Part shown: piece by piece, positions 1 to 9,669 of the stretch
How positions within the stretch are numbered: the stretch's first letter is position 1
How the letters are laid out: every line of letters begins with the position of its first letter
Origin: Streptococcaceae bacterium
Lineage (GTDB): Bacteria > Bacillota > Bacilli > Lactobacillales > Streptococcaceae
Length of the DNA stretch: 64,000 nt
Assembly (NCBI GenBank): GCA_902363395.1
Contig: CABIZZ010000004.1
Coordinates: forward strand, 23,767-87,766
Direction of reading: 5' to 3'
The notes under the pieces: model-generated
Told to the model about the DNA's origin: nothing
Seen by the model: the letters and a program-made list of their open reading frames with translations, nothing else
The model's database searches: none
Position numbers and translations under genes: made by a program

Positions 1-189
1 CTGGGCAACCTCTAAGGCCCAAGCTTCAAAACCTAAATTCCCCATAAAAATCAGCCACTTAACGCCCTCTTCCAAAAAACGGACTAAATCCCTGCGAATC
101 GCCTCTTTAATAATGGGAAGTCTAGGGTCCTTAGCTGTCAGAATTCCCAATTCAAATGCCTTATAACCTGTAATCAGCAAACTATTCAT
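1..189 (-). CDS. DUF1273/YpsA-like SLOG-family protein, C-terminus cut by window edge
   Basis: Only the first 63 codons are present, starting [15 protein letters not shown] and running off the left edge. The stretch [14 protein letters not shown] and the glycine-rich start match my knowledge of the DUF1273 (UPF0398, YpsA) branch of the SLOG superfamily, Rossmann-like proteins thought to bind a nucleotide-type ligand; in Bacillus YpsA has been linked to cell division. The start is supported by an AGGGG ribosome binding site 6 nt upstream. It diverges from recU with about 65 bp between, the usual streptococcal arrangement. The biochemical role is not established. Confidence 0.8.
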   Translation of the reverse strand, partial: MNSLLITGYKAFELGILTAKDPRLPIIKEAIRRDLVRFLEEGVKWLIFMGNLGFEAWALEVAQ

Positions 190-214
190 TATTTCCCCTC
201 CCTTCTTCATTTTG

Positions 215-223
215 TGATATAAT
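215..223 (+). promoter_or_regulatory. Extended -10 promoter of recU-pbp1a
   Basis: TGATATAAT is a perfect extended -10 (TG-n-TATAAT). No good -35 is visible, which is common for extended -10 promoters in streptococci. The start codon follows 32 nt downstream. Confidence 0.6.
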
Positions 224-255
224 AGAGTGATGTAATTGTACCAATAAGGAGAATT

Positions 256-849
256 ATGGTCAACTATCCTCACAAACTTAGCAAGAAATCTTCTTCGCCC
301 ATCCAGAGGAAGCAAAGTGTGAACTTTGCCAATCGGGGGATGACATTTGAAAAAATGATTAATGAGAGCAATCAGTACTACCTTTCTAGAGGGCTAGCGG
401 TTATTCATAAAAAGCCGACACCCATTCAGATTGTAAAGGTGGACTATCCTCATCGCAGTCGGGCAAAGATCGTAGAAGCTTATTTTCGCCAGGCATCTAC
501 CACAGACTATTCTGGTGTTTATAAAGGACACTACATTGATTTTGAAGCAAAAGAGACCCAGCAGAAACAATCCATGCCAATGAAAAACTTTCATCAGCAC
601 CAGATTGATCACATGGCTGCGGTCGTCCAACAGGGAGGAATTTGTTTTGTGCTCTTGCATTTTGCAAAGCTCAATGAGACCTATCTACTGCCCGCTCCTT
701 CCTTAATCGACTTTTACAACATCGATCACGGCAGTAAATCTATGCCATTGACCTTTATACAGGAAAATGGTTATCGTATCGAGACAGATCGCCTTCCAAG
801 CGTCCCTTATCTCGATATTATCGAACAGAATCTACTAGGCGGTAATTAA
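256..849 (+). CDS. recU: Holliday junction resolvase RecU
   Basis: A 197-residue protein of the RecU family, which cleaves four-way DNA junctions during recombination and chromosome segregation in Firmicutes. The stretch around residues 84-100 (D84, then IDFEAKE with E97 and K99) carries the acidic/Lys nuclease residues, and GMTFEKMI near residue 28 is the typical N-terminal family block. An AAGGAG Shine-Dalgarno precedes the ATG. It ends directly before pbp1a (stop codon abuts the next ATG), so the two are cotranscribed as in other streptococci and bacilli. Confidence 0.96.
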   Translation: MVNYPHKLSKKSSSPIQRKQSVNFANRGMTFEKMINESNQYYLSRGLAVIHKKPTPIQIVKVDYPHRSRAKIVEAYFRQASTTDYSGVYKGHYIDFEAKETQQKQSMPMKNFHQHQIDHMAAVVQQGGICFVLLHFAKLNETYLLPAPSLIDFYNIDHGSKSMPLTFIQENGYRIETDRLPSVPYLDIIEQNLLGGN

Positions 850-2982
850 ATGAACAAACAAACAGTTATCCAGTGGTTAAAATATGCAGCGATTGCAGCT
901 ATTTCCTTATTTTTCCTTTTACTTATTCTAGGTGGATTGATATTTGGATACTATGCTTCAAAAGCACCGACTCTTTCTGAGAAAGACCTCATTGCAACGA
1001 CATCCAGTAAAATTTATGACAATCAAAACAATCTGATTGCTGACCTGGGGGCTGAAAAACGAATCAACGTAAAAACAAATGAAATCCCAACAGACTTGGT
1101 CAATGCGATTGTGGCGATTGAAGACCACCGCTTTTTCAACCACAGAGGGGTCGACTTTATTCGTATTGGAGGAGCCTTCTTTAGTAACCTCCGAGGAGGT
1201 CGCCAAGGGGGATCCACTCTTACACAGCAGTTGATCAAACTCACTTACTTCTCTACTTCTTCGTCCGACCAAACCCTATCTCGGAAAATCCAAGAAGCTT
1301 GGCTTGCTACTCAATTAGAACAAAAAGCAACCAAACAAGAGATTTTGACCTACTACATCAATAAAGTCTATATGTCTAACGGAAACTACGGGATGCAAAC
1401 AGCTGCTCGTAGCTACTATGCAAAAGACTTGAAGGACCTTTCTCTTCCACAAGTAGCCCTATTGGCCGGAATGCCTCAGGCACCCAACCAATACGATCCT
1501 TATACCAATCCGGAAGCTGCTCTCCAACGCCGAAATCTTGTTCTCAAAGAAATGTTGGATATGAAGTCCATTACAAACGAACAGTACGAAAGTGCCGTCA
1601 ATACACCTGTTACAGATGGCTTGCAAAGTCTAACCGGCTCAAGCAACTATCCTGCTTATATGGATAACTACCTCAAAGAAGTCATCCAACAGGTCGAAGA
1701 AGAGACAGGCTACAATGTCTTGACAACTGGTATGGATGTCTACACCAACGTCGATACCGCAGCTCAAAAACGTCTGTGGGATATTTACAACTCTGACGAA
1801 TATGTCAATTATCCAGATAATGAGTTGCAAGTTGCTTCTACTATCATTGACGTGACAAACGGAAAAGTCATTGCTCAGTTGGGATCCCGTCATCAATCAT
1901 CTAATGTATCCTTCGGTACCAACCAAGCTGTCGAAACGAACCGAGACTGGGGTTCTACAATGAAACCTATCTCAGATTATGCTCCCGCTATCGAATACGA
2001 AGAATATAACTCCACTGGAGTAACCATTCCTGATACACCTTACAACTTCCCTGGTACAAATACACAAATTTACAACTGGGATAGACAGTACTATGGCAAC
2101 ATCAGCATGGTCTATGCTCTCCAACAATCCCGTAACGTTCCTGCGGTCCGGGCTCTTGAAAAAGTCGGTTTAAAGAATGCTCAGAAATTCTTGAGCAGCA
2201 TCGGAATCGATTATCCAGAAATGGTGTATGCAAATGCCATCTCAAGTAACACCAGTGACTCTAGCAACAAATACGGGGCTAGCAGTGAAAAAATGGCCGC
2301 TGCTTATGCAACCTTCGCCAATGGAGGAACCTATTACAAACCTCAATATGTGAATCGGGTTGTCTTTAGCGATGGTACAACGAAGAACTTCGAAACCTCT
2401 GGAACACGAGTGATGAAAGAAACCACAGCTTACATGATGACAGATATGTTGAAATCGGTTATCACAGCTGGTACAGGATACAATGCAAATATTTCTGGTC
2501 TTTATCATGCTGGTAAAACAGGTACCTCTAACTATGCCGACAATGAATTGAGAAAACTGACAAAAGATTACAGTTACTCAAGCATTGTGACACCGGATGA
2601 ATTGTTTGTGGGTTACACAACGCAATATTCTATGGCTGTTTGGACAGGATATACCAATCGCTTGACTCCAGTCCTAGATGATGGAATCAAAGTTGCGACG
2701 GATGTCTACAAACAAATGATGCTGTATTTGTATGAGCAATACGGATCAGGTAGCGTAGACTGGACCCAACCAAGTGGCGTATACCGTAGCGGTTCCTACC
2801 TCTATGTCAATAATGGTAAGAATAACTACAATTACTACTATTACGAGCCAAGCACCGTCAGTCAAGAAAGTGAAACGACGGAAGAAAGCTCAAGCTCATC
2901 TAGCTCTACGAGTACAGAAGAAAACGCAGATCATCACTCTGAACCATCTTCAAAAGAAAACGAAGCAGAGCGAGACAACTAA
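850..2982 (+). CDS. pbp1a: Class A penicillin-binding protein 1A
   Basis: A 710-residue bifunctional peptidoglycan synthase: a short cytoplasmic tail, one membrane segment (about 14-35), a glycosyltransferase domain with the catalytic Glu91 in VAIEDHRFF, and a transpeptidase domain with STMK (Ser369), SRN (Ser427) and KTG (Lys556). It polymerises glycan strands and crosslinks stem peptides outside the membrane. The STMK motif is the unaltered form; substitutions beside this serine are typical of beta-lactam-resistant pneumococci. The last 60 or so residues are Ser/Glu-rich and low in complexity. It follows recU without a gap and ends at a strong terminator. Confidence 0.97.
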   Translation: MNKQTVIQWLKYAAIAAISLFFLLLILGGLIFGYYASKAPTLSEKDLIATTSSKIYDNQNNLIADLGAEKRINVKTNEIPTDLVNAIVAIEDHRFFNHRGVDFIRIGGAFFSNLRGGRQGGSTLTQQLIKLTYFSTSSSDQTLSRKIQEAWLATQLEQKATKQEILTYYINKVYMSNGNYGMQTAARSYYAKDLKDLSLPQVALLAGMPQAPNQYDPYTNPEAALQRRNLVLKEMLDMKSITNEQYESAVNTPVTDGLQSLTGSSNYPAYMDNYLKEVIQQVEEETGYNVLTTGMDVYTNVDTAAQKRLWDIYNSDEYVNYPDNELQVASTIIDVTNGKVIAQLGSRHQSSNVSFGTNQAVETNRDWGSTMKPISDYAPAIEYEEYNSTGVTIPDTPYNFPGTNTQIYNWDRQYYGNISMVYALQQSRNVPAVRALEKVGLKNAQKFLSSIGIDYPEMVYANAISSNTSDSSNKYGASSEKMAAAYATFANGGTYYKPQYVNRVVFSDGTTKNFETSGTRVMKETTAYMMTDMLKSVITAGTGYNANISGLYHAGKTGTSNYADNELRKLTKDYSYSSIVTPDELFVGYTTQYSMAVWTGYTNRLTPVLDDGIKVATDVYKQMMLYLYEQYGSGSVDWTQPSGVYRSGSYLYVNNGKNNYNYYYYEPSTVSQESETTEESSSSSSSTSTEENADHHSEPSSKENEAERDN

Positions 2983-2994
2983 GATCGAACAGAA

Positions 2995-3028
2995 AAACAC
3001 GATTGTTCATAAACAATCGTGTTTTTTT
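2995..3028. terminator. Bidirectional terminator between pbp1a and pepC
   Basis: A 13-bp perfect stem (AAACACGATTGTT at 2995-3007, complement at 3012-3024) with a CATA loop, flanked by A-runs and T-runs on both sides. It can serve both convergent genes. Confidence 0.85.
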
Positions 3029-3035
3029 ATATTTG

Positions 3036-4373
3036 TTACTTAGAAGCCAAGGCCCCCATCGGATCCCATGGAGCGAGGACGATCGGCTCTGCCTCATAAG
3101 CAGCCAATTCTTCCGCTGTCAACAGTTCCTTGCGGACAACGATTTGGTAGGTGTATTCGTCCATCCAGGCATCAGAAGCTACAAAGTAGCCATCTGTTCC
3201 GACTTTTTCTCCCCAAGAATTTTCAACCTTCCATTTGAGAGAGCGTCCAGCCTCGTCCAGATCCACACCAGTCAAGACCATAGCATGGGTCATGAGACTT
3301 TCCGCATAATCCAAACGCCCTGCCTTATCTTGAGTCAGCTGGATATCCATTCCCGCTTCAAAATCATAGACATCTGTCGCAAGGATTCCAGCTTTCCGGT
3401 TGCTAACTTGGCCGACATCCGATCCAAACCAAACAGTTTCCCCAGCTTTCATTTGGGCAATGGCCAATTCTTTCAAGCGCTCCATTGGAACGTTGAGGTA
3501 GCGGACTTCACGGCTACCGACCACATTCCCCAGCATCTCAACTGTGTAGGACTGGCCATAAGGCTTGTCTGCCGTAGGCGCATTGATAACAGAAACGTAG
3601 TCCTCCAACTGAAGATCCACATATTTTTTGTAAAAGCTTTGAGGTGTCAAGCCAGACTCTGTGTGGAAGTTATTGTCCTTATCACGATAAGAGAAACTAA
3701 ATGTACGAGGGGGCAAGCCCAGTGACATAGCTAAGAAATTAAAGATTTCTTGGAGGAGCTCTTCTTTCTTGCTTTGAACCGTTGCTTGATCTGCTCCACT
3801 CGTAAGCAATTCGCGCAGGATCTGCGCATCTTGACGCAACAATTTGTTTAAGTAGGTATTGAGCTCCCGGCTATTGCTAGATGAGATAGATTCTGGATAG
3901 ACAGACTTGGGTACGACCCCATATTTTTCAAAAAGGGAAACGACCATATCCCATTGACCACCATCTTGTTGAGGGGTTTGAAGGAGGAAGGCCACCTTGC
4001 GGCTGGCCAAATCCTGGCCCGCTGTCGAAATGATTTGTTCCAAGAACCAGTTGGATTTTTCGTACTTGTCCCAGAAGAAGGTATGAGCTTGAGACAACTC
4101 AAAATCCTCTAATTGGAAGCTGGCAATCATTTTATGACGGAAGGTATTCAGAGCCGCAAACATCCAGCAACGACCAGAAGCTTTCTGGTCCGTCACCTTA
4201 TCCTTGGTCAAATCAAGAGAAAAGACGGGTGTATTTTCAACTGCACTTTTGCGTGTCTCTAAAGCTGCATGAATCCCATTGTGGGTGATGGCATTTTCAA
4301 GAGCCGCAAATTTCACATTTGCTTGGTAATTCGCATAGAGTTGATCTGTAAATTCTTGTGTTAATTCTGACAT
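3036..4373 (-). CDS. pepC: Aminopeptidase C (bleomycin hydrolase family)
   Basis: A 445-residue papain-like cysteine aminopeptidase, cytosolic and normally hexameric, removing N-terminal residues from peptides. Visible catalytic residues are Cys69 in SGRCWMFAALN, His in LMTHAMVLTG and Asn in KVENSWGEK, all near expected family positions; the protein ends in the short tail that reaches the active site in this family. The start MSELTQEFTD at 4373 is chosen over an upstream ATG because AAAGGAGA lies just before it. It is a single-gene unit. Confidence 0.95.
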   Translation of the reverse strand: MSELTQEFTDQLYANYQANVKFAALENAITHNGIHAALETRKSAVENTPVFSLDLTKDKVTDQKASGRCWMFAALNTFRHKMIASFQLEDFELSQAHTFFWDKYEKSNWFLEQIISTAGQDLASRKVAFLLQTPQQDGGQWDMVVSLFEKYGVVPKSVYPESISSSNSRELNTYLNKLLRQDAQILRELLTSGADQATVQSKKEELLQEIFNFLAMSLGLPPRTFSFSYRDKDNNFHTESGLTPQSFYKKYVDLQLEDYVSVINAPTADKPYGQSYTVEMLGNVVGSREVRYLNVPMERLKELAIAQMKAGETVWFGSDVGQVSNRKAGILATDVYDFEAGMDIQLTQDKAGRLDYAESLMTHAMVLTGVDLDEAGRSLKWKVENSWGEKVGTDGYFVASDAWMDEYTYQIVVRKELLTAEELAAYEAEPIVLAPWDPMGALASK

Positions 4374-4401
4374 AAGATTCTCCTTTGTAAAGCTACTTAC
4401 C

Positions 4402-4429
4402 ATTATAGACCATTGGCTAAAATCTTCAA
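4402..4429 (-). promoter_or_regulatory. pepC promoter
   Basis: On the minus strand, TTGAAG (4424-4429) and a perfect TATAAT (4402-4407) are separated by 16 bp, about 30 nt upstream of the chosen pepC start. The -10 overlaps an ATG that would otherwise extend the reading frame, which also argues for the shorter start. Confidence 0.65.
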
Positions 4430-4441
4430 GTAAAAATTGTT

Positions 4442-4993
4442 TTAAAGGTCAGAAGAATGGATAGTGTAGATTATTTGATCTCCAACATAGCCTTTTCTGG
4501 CAACAGCATTTGGGAGAGTAGCTAGATATTGCATCCCAGCTTTTTCCATAACACTTCCCGAAGCAGGGTTCAAACTGACATACTTGGCCTGAACTTCCTT
4601 GAATCCCACCTCTATCAACAAAAAGTGTAAAACAGCCTGGAGGGCTTCTGTCATCAGACCTTGACCCCAAAACTTCTTCCCTAGAATATAGCCGACTTCA
4701 CACAGTTCTTTTTGCGAATCCTGAGAAACGACACTGATATCACCTATCACCTGTACGGGATCATCTTTCTTGCAAATCGCCCATTTGTAGGTGTTTTCCT
4801 CTTGGTAATGAAGGAGCCATCTTTCGATCGAAGCTTGAGTAACTTGAGGATTTGGATGGGGATCCCAAGTCACATATTTAAGATTATCTGTATCAGACGC
4901 CCAATTTTCAAACATTGCCTTTGCATCCTCTACAACAAAGCGTCTTAATAATAAACGCTTAGTCTCCAATTCAACAGTACCCAATTTTCTCAT
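4442..4993 (-). CDS. GNAT acetyltransferase, RimJ/RimL-like
   Basis: A 183-residue GNAT-fold protein. The start (ETKRLLLRRFVVEDA), the middle (VGYILGKKFWGQGLMTEAL, an acetyl-CoA pyrophosphate-binding loop of the Q/R-x-x-G-x-G/A type) and the end (LNPASGSVMEKAGM) are typical of the RimJ/RimL subfamily that acetylates protein N-termini or small molecules. The substrate cannot be read from sequence. A GGAGG site precedes the ATG. It sits between pepC and nadE without obvious functional linkage. Confidence 0.85.
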   Translation of the reverse strand: MRKLGTVELETKRLLLRRFVVEDAKAMFENWASDTDNLKYVTWDPHPNPQVTQASIERWLLHYQEENTYKWAICKKDDPVQVIGDISVVSQDSQKELCEVGYILGKKFWGQGLMTEALQAVLHFLLIEVGFKEVQAKYVSLNPASGSVMEKAGMQYLATLPNAVARKGYVGDQIIYTIHSSDL

Positions 4994-5014
4994 CTACTTT
5001 CCTCCTATTCTGTT

Positions 5015-5040
5015 TAAAAAAAGTTGGCTCAACCGACTTT
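5015..5040 (-). terminator. Terminator downstream of nadE
   Basis: In the minus direction AAGTCGG, a short loop and CCAACTT form an imperfect stem followed by a run of seven T. It closes the pncB-nadE unit. Confidence 0.6.
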
Positions 5041-5049
5041 TCTTTCCTA

Positions 5050-5874
5050 TCAACGCCAGAAGGTATCAAATACCGTAATCGGTAGATGACGTTTGTGTTG
5101 GCCTTTGTGCCACCAGTTTTCAATAGTTGCTTGAGCTTCTGGGCTAACTGATTTCCCTTCTAGGTAGTCATCAATTTCTGCATAGGTCACCCCAAGAGCT
5201 ACTTCGTCAGCGATACCTGGCTTCTCCTCTTCCAAATCTGCAATCGGTACCTTCTCATACAAGGCTGGATCAGCTCCCAGTTCCTGAAGCAACTGCTTGC
5301 CTTGGCGCTTGTTAAGGCGGTAGAGAGGCAGAATATCGGCTCCACCGTCTCCAAACTTGGTAAAGAATCCAGTGATGTTTTCGGCTGCATGGTCTGTCCC
5401 AATGACGGCTCCACTATAGGCACCCGCTAAAGCATACTGAGCAATCATCCGGCTCCGTGCCTTGATATTGCCCTTGTTAAAGTCTGAGACATCCGTTCCT
5501 GTCGCTTCGACAGCACGCTCCATGGCATCGACCGATTCCTTGATGTTCACGACTAGGCTGACGTCTGGCTGGATGAAGGCCAAGGCCTTTTGGGCATCTG
5601 CTTCATCCGCTTGGACACCGTAGGGCAAGCGGACAGCAACAAACTGATAACTAGCATCTCCAGTCTCTGCCCGCATTTCCTCCATGGCTAATTGAGCCAA
5701 GCGACCTGCTAGGGTCGAGTCCTGACCTCCTGAAATTCCTAAGACAAAGGTCTTTAGAAAAGGATGTTTTTGCAAGTAGTCCTTCAAAAAATCAATCGAC
5801 CGGCGAATCTCTTCTTGAGGATCAATGACCGGCTTAACCCCTAATTGGGCAATAATGTTTTCTTGTAGGCTCAT
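5050..5874 (-). CDS. nadE: Ammonia-dependent NAD synthetase
   Basis: A 274-residue NAD synthase that adenylates and amidates nicotinic acid adenine dinucleotide to NAD with ammonia. The PP-loop GISGGQDST lies at about residues 46-54, and [22 protein letters not shown] is the typical active-site stretch. No glutaminase domain is present, as expected for the short class. Its ATG overlaps the stop of pncB (ATGA), so the last and first steps of the nicotinate salvage route are translationally coupled. Confidence 0.97.
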   Translation of the reverse strand: MSLQENIIAQLGVKPVIDPQEEIRRSIDFLKDYLQKHPFLKTFVLGISGGQDSTLAGRLAQLAMEEMRAETGDASYQFVAVRLPYGVQADEADAQKALAFIQPDVSLVVNIKESVDAMERAVEATGTDVSDFNKGNIKARSRMIAQYALAGAYSGAVIGTDHAAENITGFFTKFGDGGADILPLYRLNKRQGKQLLQELGADPALYEKVPIADLEEEKPGIADEVALGVTYAEIDDYLEGKSVSPEAQATIENWWHKGQHKRHLPITVFDTFWR

Positions 5875-7328
5875 TCTTCTTCACCTCCCAAGGCTTTCTG
5901 ACGCATTTGATCGATGAGGTCCATCTTATCTTGCCATACATCCTTGGCCAAGTCCACTGGGTAATGTTGTGGATTGAGGACACGTTTGTATTCGTCCCAG
6001 AGCTTGTCGAATTCCTTCCGAGCATAGGCTTGGATATCCATCAAGGTTGGCAATTCGTAGACTAGTTTCCCATCTTTGAAAATATCGACCAAGAGAGGGA
6101 TGGCATCGAAATCGCGAACCGTCTTCTTGATATAGGTATAGGTCGGATGGAACATCTTGATTTCTGTCAGTTCATTGACATCTACTCCATCGTAGGTGAT
6201 GTAATCCCCTTCCGATTTGCCTTTTTCCCGACTGGTAATCCGCCAAACTTGCTTCTTCCCTGGGGTTGAAACTTTTTCAGCATTGTTAGACAGTTTGATG
6301 GTATTTCGCATTTGACCATTTTCGTCTTCGATAGCAACAATCTTATAGACTGCTCCGAGGGCTGGTTGGTCATAGGCTGTGATCAACTTGGTTCCGACAC
6401 CCCAGACATCAATCTTAGCCTTTTGCATCTTCAAGTTGAGGATGGTGTTCTCATCCAAATCATTTGAAGCATAGATCTTCGCTTCTGTGAAACCAGCTTC
6501 ATCCAACTGCTGGCGAACCTTTTTCGAGATGTAGGCAATATCTCCAGAGTCAATCCGCACTCCTAGGAAGTTGATACGATCGCCCATCTCACGCGCCACC
6601 TGAATCGCAGCTGGAACTCCGATGCGTAACGTATCATATGTATCCACTAGGAAGACACAGTTGCGATGGGTCTCAGCATAGGCCTTGAAGGCTTTATAAT
6701 CATCACCATAGACCTGCACCAAGGCATGGGCATGGGTCCCAAGAACAGGGATGTCAAAGAGTTTTCCTGCACGTACGTTACTGGTCCCGCTAGCACCTCC
6801 AATAACGGCTGCACGGGTTCCCCAAATAGCCGCATCCATTTCTTGTGCTCTACGAGTTCCGAACTCCATCAAAGGTTCGTCTTCGATTACAGCCTTGATC
6901 CGAGCGGCTTTTGTGGCAATCAAGGTTTGGAAATTGACAATATTGAGGAGGGCCGTTTCGACCAATTGACACTGGGCTAGCGGTCCTTCTACTTGAACAA
7001 TCGGCTCATTGGCAAAGACTAGGTCCCCTTCTTTGGCAGAACGAACAGTCAATTCCATTTTGAAATTTTTCAAGTAATCCAGGAAGGCTCCTTCGTAGCC
7101 CAAGGATTCTAAGTAGGCAATATCCGACTCTGAAAAACGTAGATTCTTCAAATAGTTGACAATGCGCTCAAGACCTGCAAAGACGGCATAGCCATTTTTA
7201 AAGGGTTGCTGGCGGAAATAGGCTTCGAAGACCGCCTTTTTATTGTGGATGCCTTGCTCAAAGTAAACCTGCATCATATTGATTTGGTACAAATCAGTAT
7301 GGAGAGTTAAACTATCATCTGGGTACAT
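5871..7328 (-). CDS. pncB: Nicotinate phosphoribosyltransferase
   Basis: A 485-residue NAPRTase converting nicotinate and PRPP (with ATP) to nicotinate mononucleotide, the entry step of NAD salvage. Family landmarks are [18 protein letters not shown] near the N-terminus, EFGTRRAQ and GGASGTSNV in the middle, GTHAHALVQ with the phosphorylatable His, and GVRIDSGDI. Length fits the Gram-positive class. It is first in the operon with nadE. An extended -10 (minus-strand TGCTATAAT near 7411-7419) precedes it, and the leader holds a short hairpin. Confidence 0.97.
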   Translation of the reverse strand: MYPDDSLTLHTDLYQINMMQVYFEQGIHNKKAVFEAYFRQQPFKNGYAVFAGLERIVNYLKNLRFSESDIAYLESLGYEGAFLDYLKNFKMELTVRSAKEGDLVFANEPIVQVEGPLAQCQLVETALLNIVNFQTLIATKAARIKAVIEDEPLMEFGTRRAQEMDAAIWGTRAAVIGGASGTSNVRAGKLFDIPVLGTHAHALVQVYGDDYKAFKAYAETHRNCVFLVDTYDTLRIGVPAAIQVAREMGDRINFLGVRIDSGDIAYISKKVRQQLDEAGFTEAKIYASNDLDENTILNLKMQKAKIDVWGVGTKLITAYDQPALGAVYKIVAIEDENGQMRNTIKLSNNAEKVSTPGKKQVWRITSREKGKSEGDYITYDGVDVNELTEIKMFHPTYTYIKKTVRDFDAIPLLVDIFKDGKLVYELPTLMDIQAYARKEFDKLWDEYKRVLNPQHYPVDLAKDVWQDKMDLIDQMRQKALGGEEE

Positions 7329-7474
7329 ATTTGATCCCTCTTCTTTTTTCTTACGTCATGGCACCAGTCACGCTCTGTTAACTGGCACAGTCCAAAATAA
7401 TATTAAACACATTATAGCACATTTTAAGCAGGACCACATGACTTTAATCCGGGCTAATCCCCATTTTTTATCGT

Positions 7475-7520
7475 AAAAAAGAAGGGATGTTCGCCTCTTT
7501 CCATCAGACGAACATCCCTT
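7475..7520 (-). terminator. Terminator downstream of trxB
   Basis: A 12-bp perfect stem (arms 7482-7493 and 7509-7520) followed on the minus strand by a T-run. Confidence 0.85.
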
Positions 7521-7529
7521 TCTTCTCTC

Positions 7530-8444
7530 TTATTCTTCGTGTTCAGTAATATATTTATAAGCTTCTTGACCGGCGACAGCGCCATCCCCAACAGCTGTAG
7601 TGACCTGACGAAGATCTTTTTGGCGGACATCTCCAACCGCAAAGACACCCGGCACGGAGGTCTTCATATGATCATCAGTAATCACCCAACCTTGGTCGTC
7701 TAGAATACCGAGGTCTTTGGCAAAGTCACTGACAGGATCCAAGCCCACATAGATAAAGACACCACCAGCTGCTTGCTCGCGAACCTCACCTGTTTGAACA
7801 TCTTTTAAGACGAGACTGGTCACACGGTTGTCCCCTTTGATCTCTTCGACCACTGTATTCCAAGCAAAGTGAATCTTTTCATTGGCAAAAGCTCGGTCTT
7901 GAAGAACCTTTTGGGCACGTAGGGCATCTCGTCGATGAACAATGGTAACAGACTTAGCAAACTGAGTCAGGAAGATTGCCTCTTCAACCGCAGAATCTCC
8001 TCCACCAACAACCATGAGGTCTTCATCCCGGAAGAAGGCACCATCACAGACAGCGCAATAAGAAACCCCACGACTATTTAATTCTTCTTCACCCGGAACT
8101 CCCAACAAGCGATGGTTAGAACCAGTCGCGATAATAACGGTCTTGGCTTGCAAGAGGCCATCATCTGTCGTAATTTCCTTGTAGCTTCCTTGATCCACAA
8201 TGTTTTCGGCTCTGCCAAACAAGTGTTCCACACCAAGGGCTTCTAGTGGCTCGAACATTTTTTCAGCCAATTCAGGTCCACTGATATTGGCATAGCCTGG
8301 ATAATTCTCGATATCGGACGTATTGTTCATCTGTCCGCCAGGAATTCCAGCTTCTAACAAGGCAACCTTTAGATTGCTACGGGCTGCATACAGGGCTGCA
8401 GTCATACCCGCAGGTCCTGCACCGATAATCAGTGTATCATACAT
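7530..8444 (-). CDS. trxB: Thioredoxin reductase
   Basis: A 304-residue low-molecular-weight thioredoxin reductase that passes electrons from NADPH through FAD to thioredoxin. The FAD-binding GAGPAGMTAAL is at residues 8-18, the redox pair is Cys130-Ala-Val-Cys133, VVGGGDSAVEEA near 146 is the NADPH motif, and FAVGDVRQK is the C-terminal FAD motif. It follows a small DUF4059 gene by 58 bp and ends at a strong terminator, so the two likely form one unit. Confidence 0.96.
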   Translation of the reverse strand: MYDTLIIGAGPAGMTAALYAARSNLKVALLEAGIPGGQMNNTSDIENYPGYANISGPELAEKMFEPLEALGVEHLFGRAENIVDQGSYKEITTDDGLLQAKTVIIATGSNHRLLGVPGEEELNSRGVSYCAVCDGAFFRDEDLMVVGGGDSAVEEAIFLTQFAKSVTIVHRRDALRAQKVLQDRAFANEKIHFAWNTVVEEIKGDNRVTSLVLKDVQTGEVREQAAGGVFIYVGLDPVSDFAKDLGILDDQGWVITDDHMKTSVPGVFAVGDVRQKDLRQVTTAVGDGAVAGQEAYKYITEHEE

Positions 8445-8502
8445 AAGCTTCTCCTTTTGTTGTAACTATCTTGATTCTAACTCCAATTGAACCATTTTGC
8501 AA

Positions 8503-8730
8503 TTATCTTGCTCGAAGAATAAACAGAACTCCAATGACTGCAAAGGTGAGGACTGGAATTGTCATAATATCAATTAATAAAATATCATAGAGGTGTAATT
8601 GGCGTTCCTTAGCTGTTTTATCTGTCTTACGAGCCGCTCGCAAGCCTATCCAAATAGCTGAAGCAACCAACACCCCAATTGAAGTGATGATTAGGCTCTC
8701 GATATAGAGAGATAGCAATTGCTTTAACAT
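8503..8730 (-). CDS. Small membrane protein, DUF4059-like
   Basis: A 75-residue protein with two hydrophobic segments (about 10-30 and 48-72) separated by a basic loop RAARKTDKTAKERQ. I associate it with DUF4059, small streptococcal proteins found upstream of trxB, from memory of neighbourhood and size. TAAGGAGATCTT precedes its ATG, a strong ribosome binding site. No catalytic motif is visible and the function is unknown; conserved linkage to trxB hints at membrane or redox homeostasis. Confidence 0.75.
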   Translation of the reverse strand: MLKQLLSLYIESLIITSIGVLVASAIWIGLRAARKTDKTAKERQLHLYDILLIDIMTIPVLTFAVIGVLFILRAR

Positions 8731-8875
8731 AAGATCTCCTTAGTATCCAAGATTGGAATGAGGGGATGAGATGCCGATTCATTTCGTTCACTATTAAGTC
8801 AACTTGAAACTTCTATCTATGCGGAAAAAAGAACTACATATAATCCTCTTCTCCTGAGGCACCTACTCAAAGAAA

Positions 8876-8907
8876 AATCCGAGTCTGAAACATCGCGTTC
8901 CAGACTC
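8876..8907 (-). terminator. Terminator downstream of the amino acid ABC transporter
   Basis: GAGTCTG and CAGACTC (8881-8907) form a stem with a bulge, followed on the minus strand by a T-rich run. Confidence 0.7.
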
Positions 8908-8925
8908 GAGCTCTTATATATTATA

Positions 8926-9669
8926 TCAAACAAATGTTCGTTTGTAACTAGCAAAGAATTCTTTTGTCCGCTCTTCTTTAGGAGCTTTCATAATCTCTTC
9001 GGGTGTCCCAGATTCAATAATTTTCCCCTTGTCGAGGAACAAGACCTTGTCTGCCACCTGGGAAACAAAGCTCATATCATGGCTAACCAGAATCATGGTT
9101 TGACCTGCCTGAGCTGCTGCTGCGATGGCTTTTTCTACCTCTCCGACCAATTCCGGATCGAGGGCTGAAGTTGGCTCATCCAATAAAAGGACTTCCGGCT
9201 TCATGGCTAGGGCACGCGCCAAGGCTACCCGTTGCTTCTGCCCTCCTGACAAATGACGAGGGTAATGGGTTTCGCGGTCCGACAGACCGACTTTTGCGAG
9301 TTCTTCTTTGGCAATCTTGGTCGCTTCCTTGTCGGATAAGCCTTTGACGACGATCAGTCCTTCCTTGACGTTGTCCAAGGCTGTCTTGCGACTGAAAAGA
9401 TTAAACTGTTGAAAGACCATAGCTAGCTTTCTTCGAAGGGTCAGGATCTCGTCCTTACTGATGGTTTCAAAGTCTACCTTTTCCCCATTGATCTCAATAC
9501 TGCCACTATCTGGTGCTTCCAGATAGTTCAAGCTTCTCAAGAAGGTTGATTTCCCAGCTCCAGAAGAACCAATCAAGGCAACGACTTCTCCTTTTTGAAC
9601 CTCCAAATCGAGATGGTCTAGGACCACTTGACCGGAAAAAGATTTTGATAATTGTGAAATCCGAATCAT
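8926..9669 (-). CDS. tcyC: Polar amino acid (probably cystine) ABC transporter ATPase
   Basis: A 247-residue ABC ATPase of the polar amino acid uptake type. Walker A GSSGAGKST is at 34-42, the Q-loop follows in VFQQFNLF, the signature is LSGGQKQRVALARA and Walker B is VLLLDEPTSALD. Its start overlaps the stop of the permease gene. The arrangement ABC ATPase-permease next to the DUF4059-trxB pair matches the streptococcal locus I know as tcyBC, an L-cystine importer whose binding protein TcyA is encoded elsewhere; the cystine assignment is inferred from that synteny. Confidence 0.88.
   Translation of the reverse strand: MIRISQLSKSFSGQVVLDHLDLEVQKGEVVALIGSSGAGKSTFLRSLNYLEAPDSGSIEINGEKVDFETISKDEILTLRRKLAMVFQQFNLFSRKTALDNVKEGLIVVKGLSDKEATKIAKEELAKVGLSDRETHYPRHLSGGQKQRVALARALAMKPEVLLLDEPTSALDPELVGEVEKAIAAAAQAGQTMILVSHDMSFVSQVADKVLFLDKGKIIESGTPEEIMKAPKEERTKEFFASYKRTFV

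Noticed and set aside
3003..3725. A 240-codon open frame on the plus strand opposite pepC.
   Set aside because: It lies fully within pepC on the other strand, starts in the terminator and has no family features; it is a shadow frame, as are the many other long frames opposite infB, fabF and glyS.
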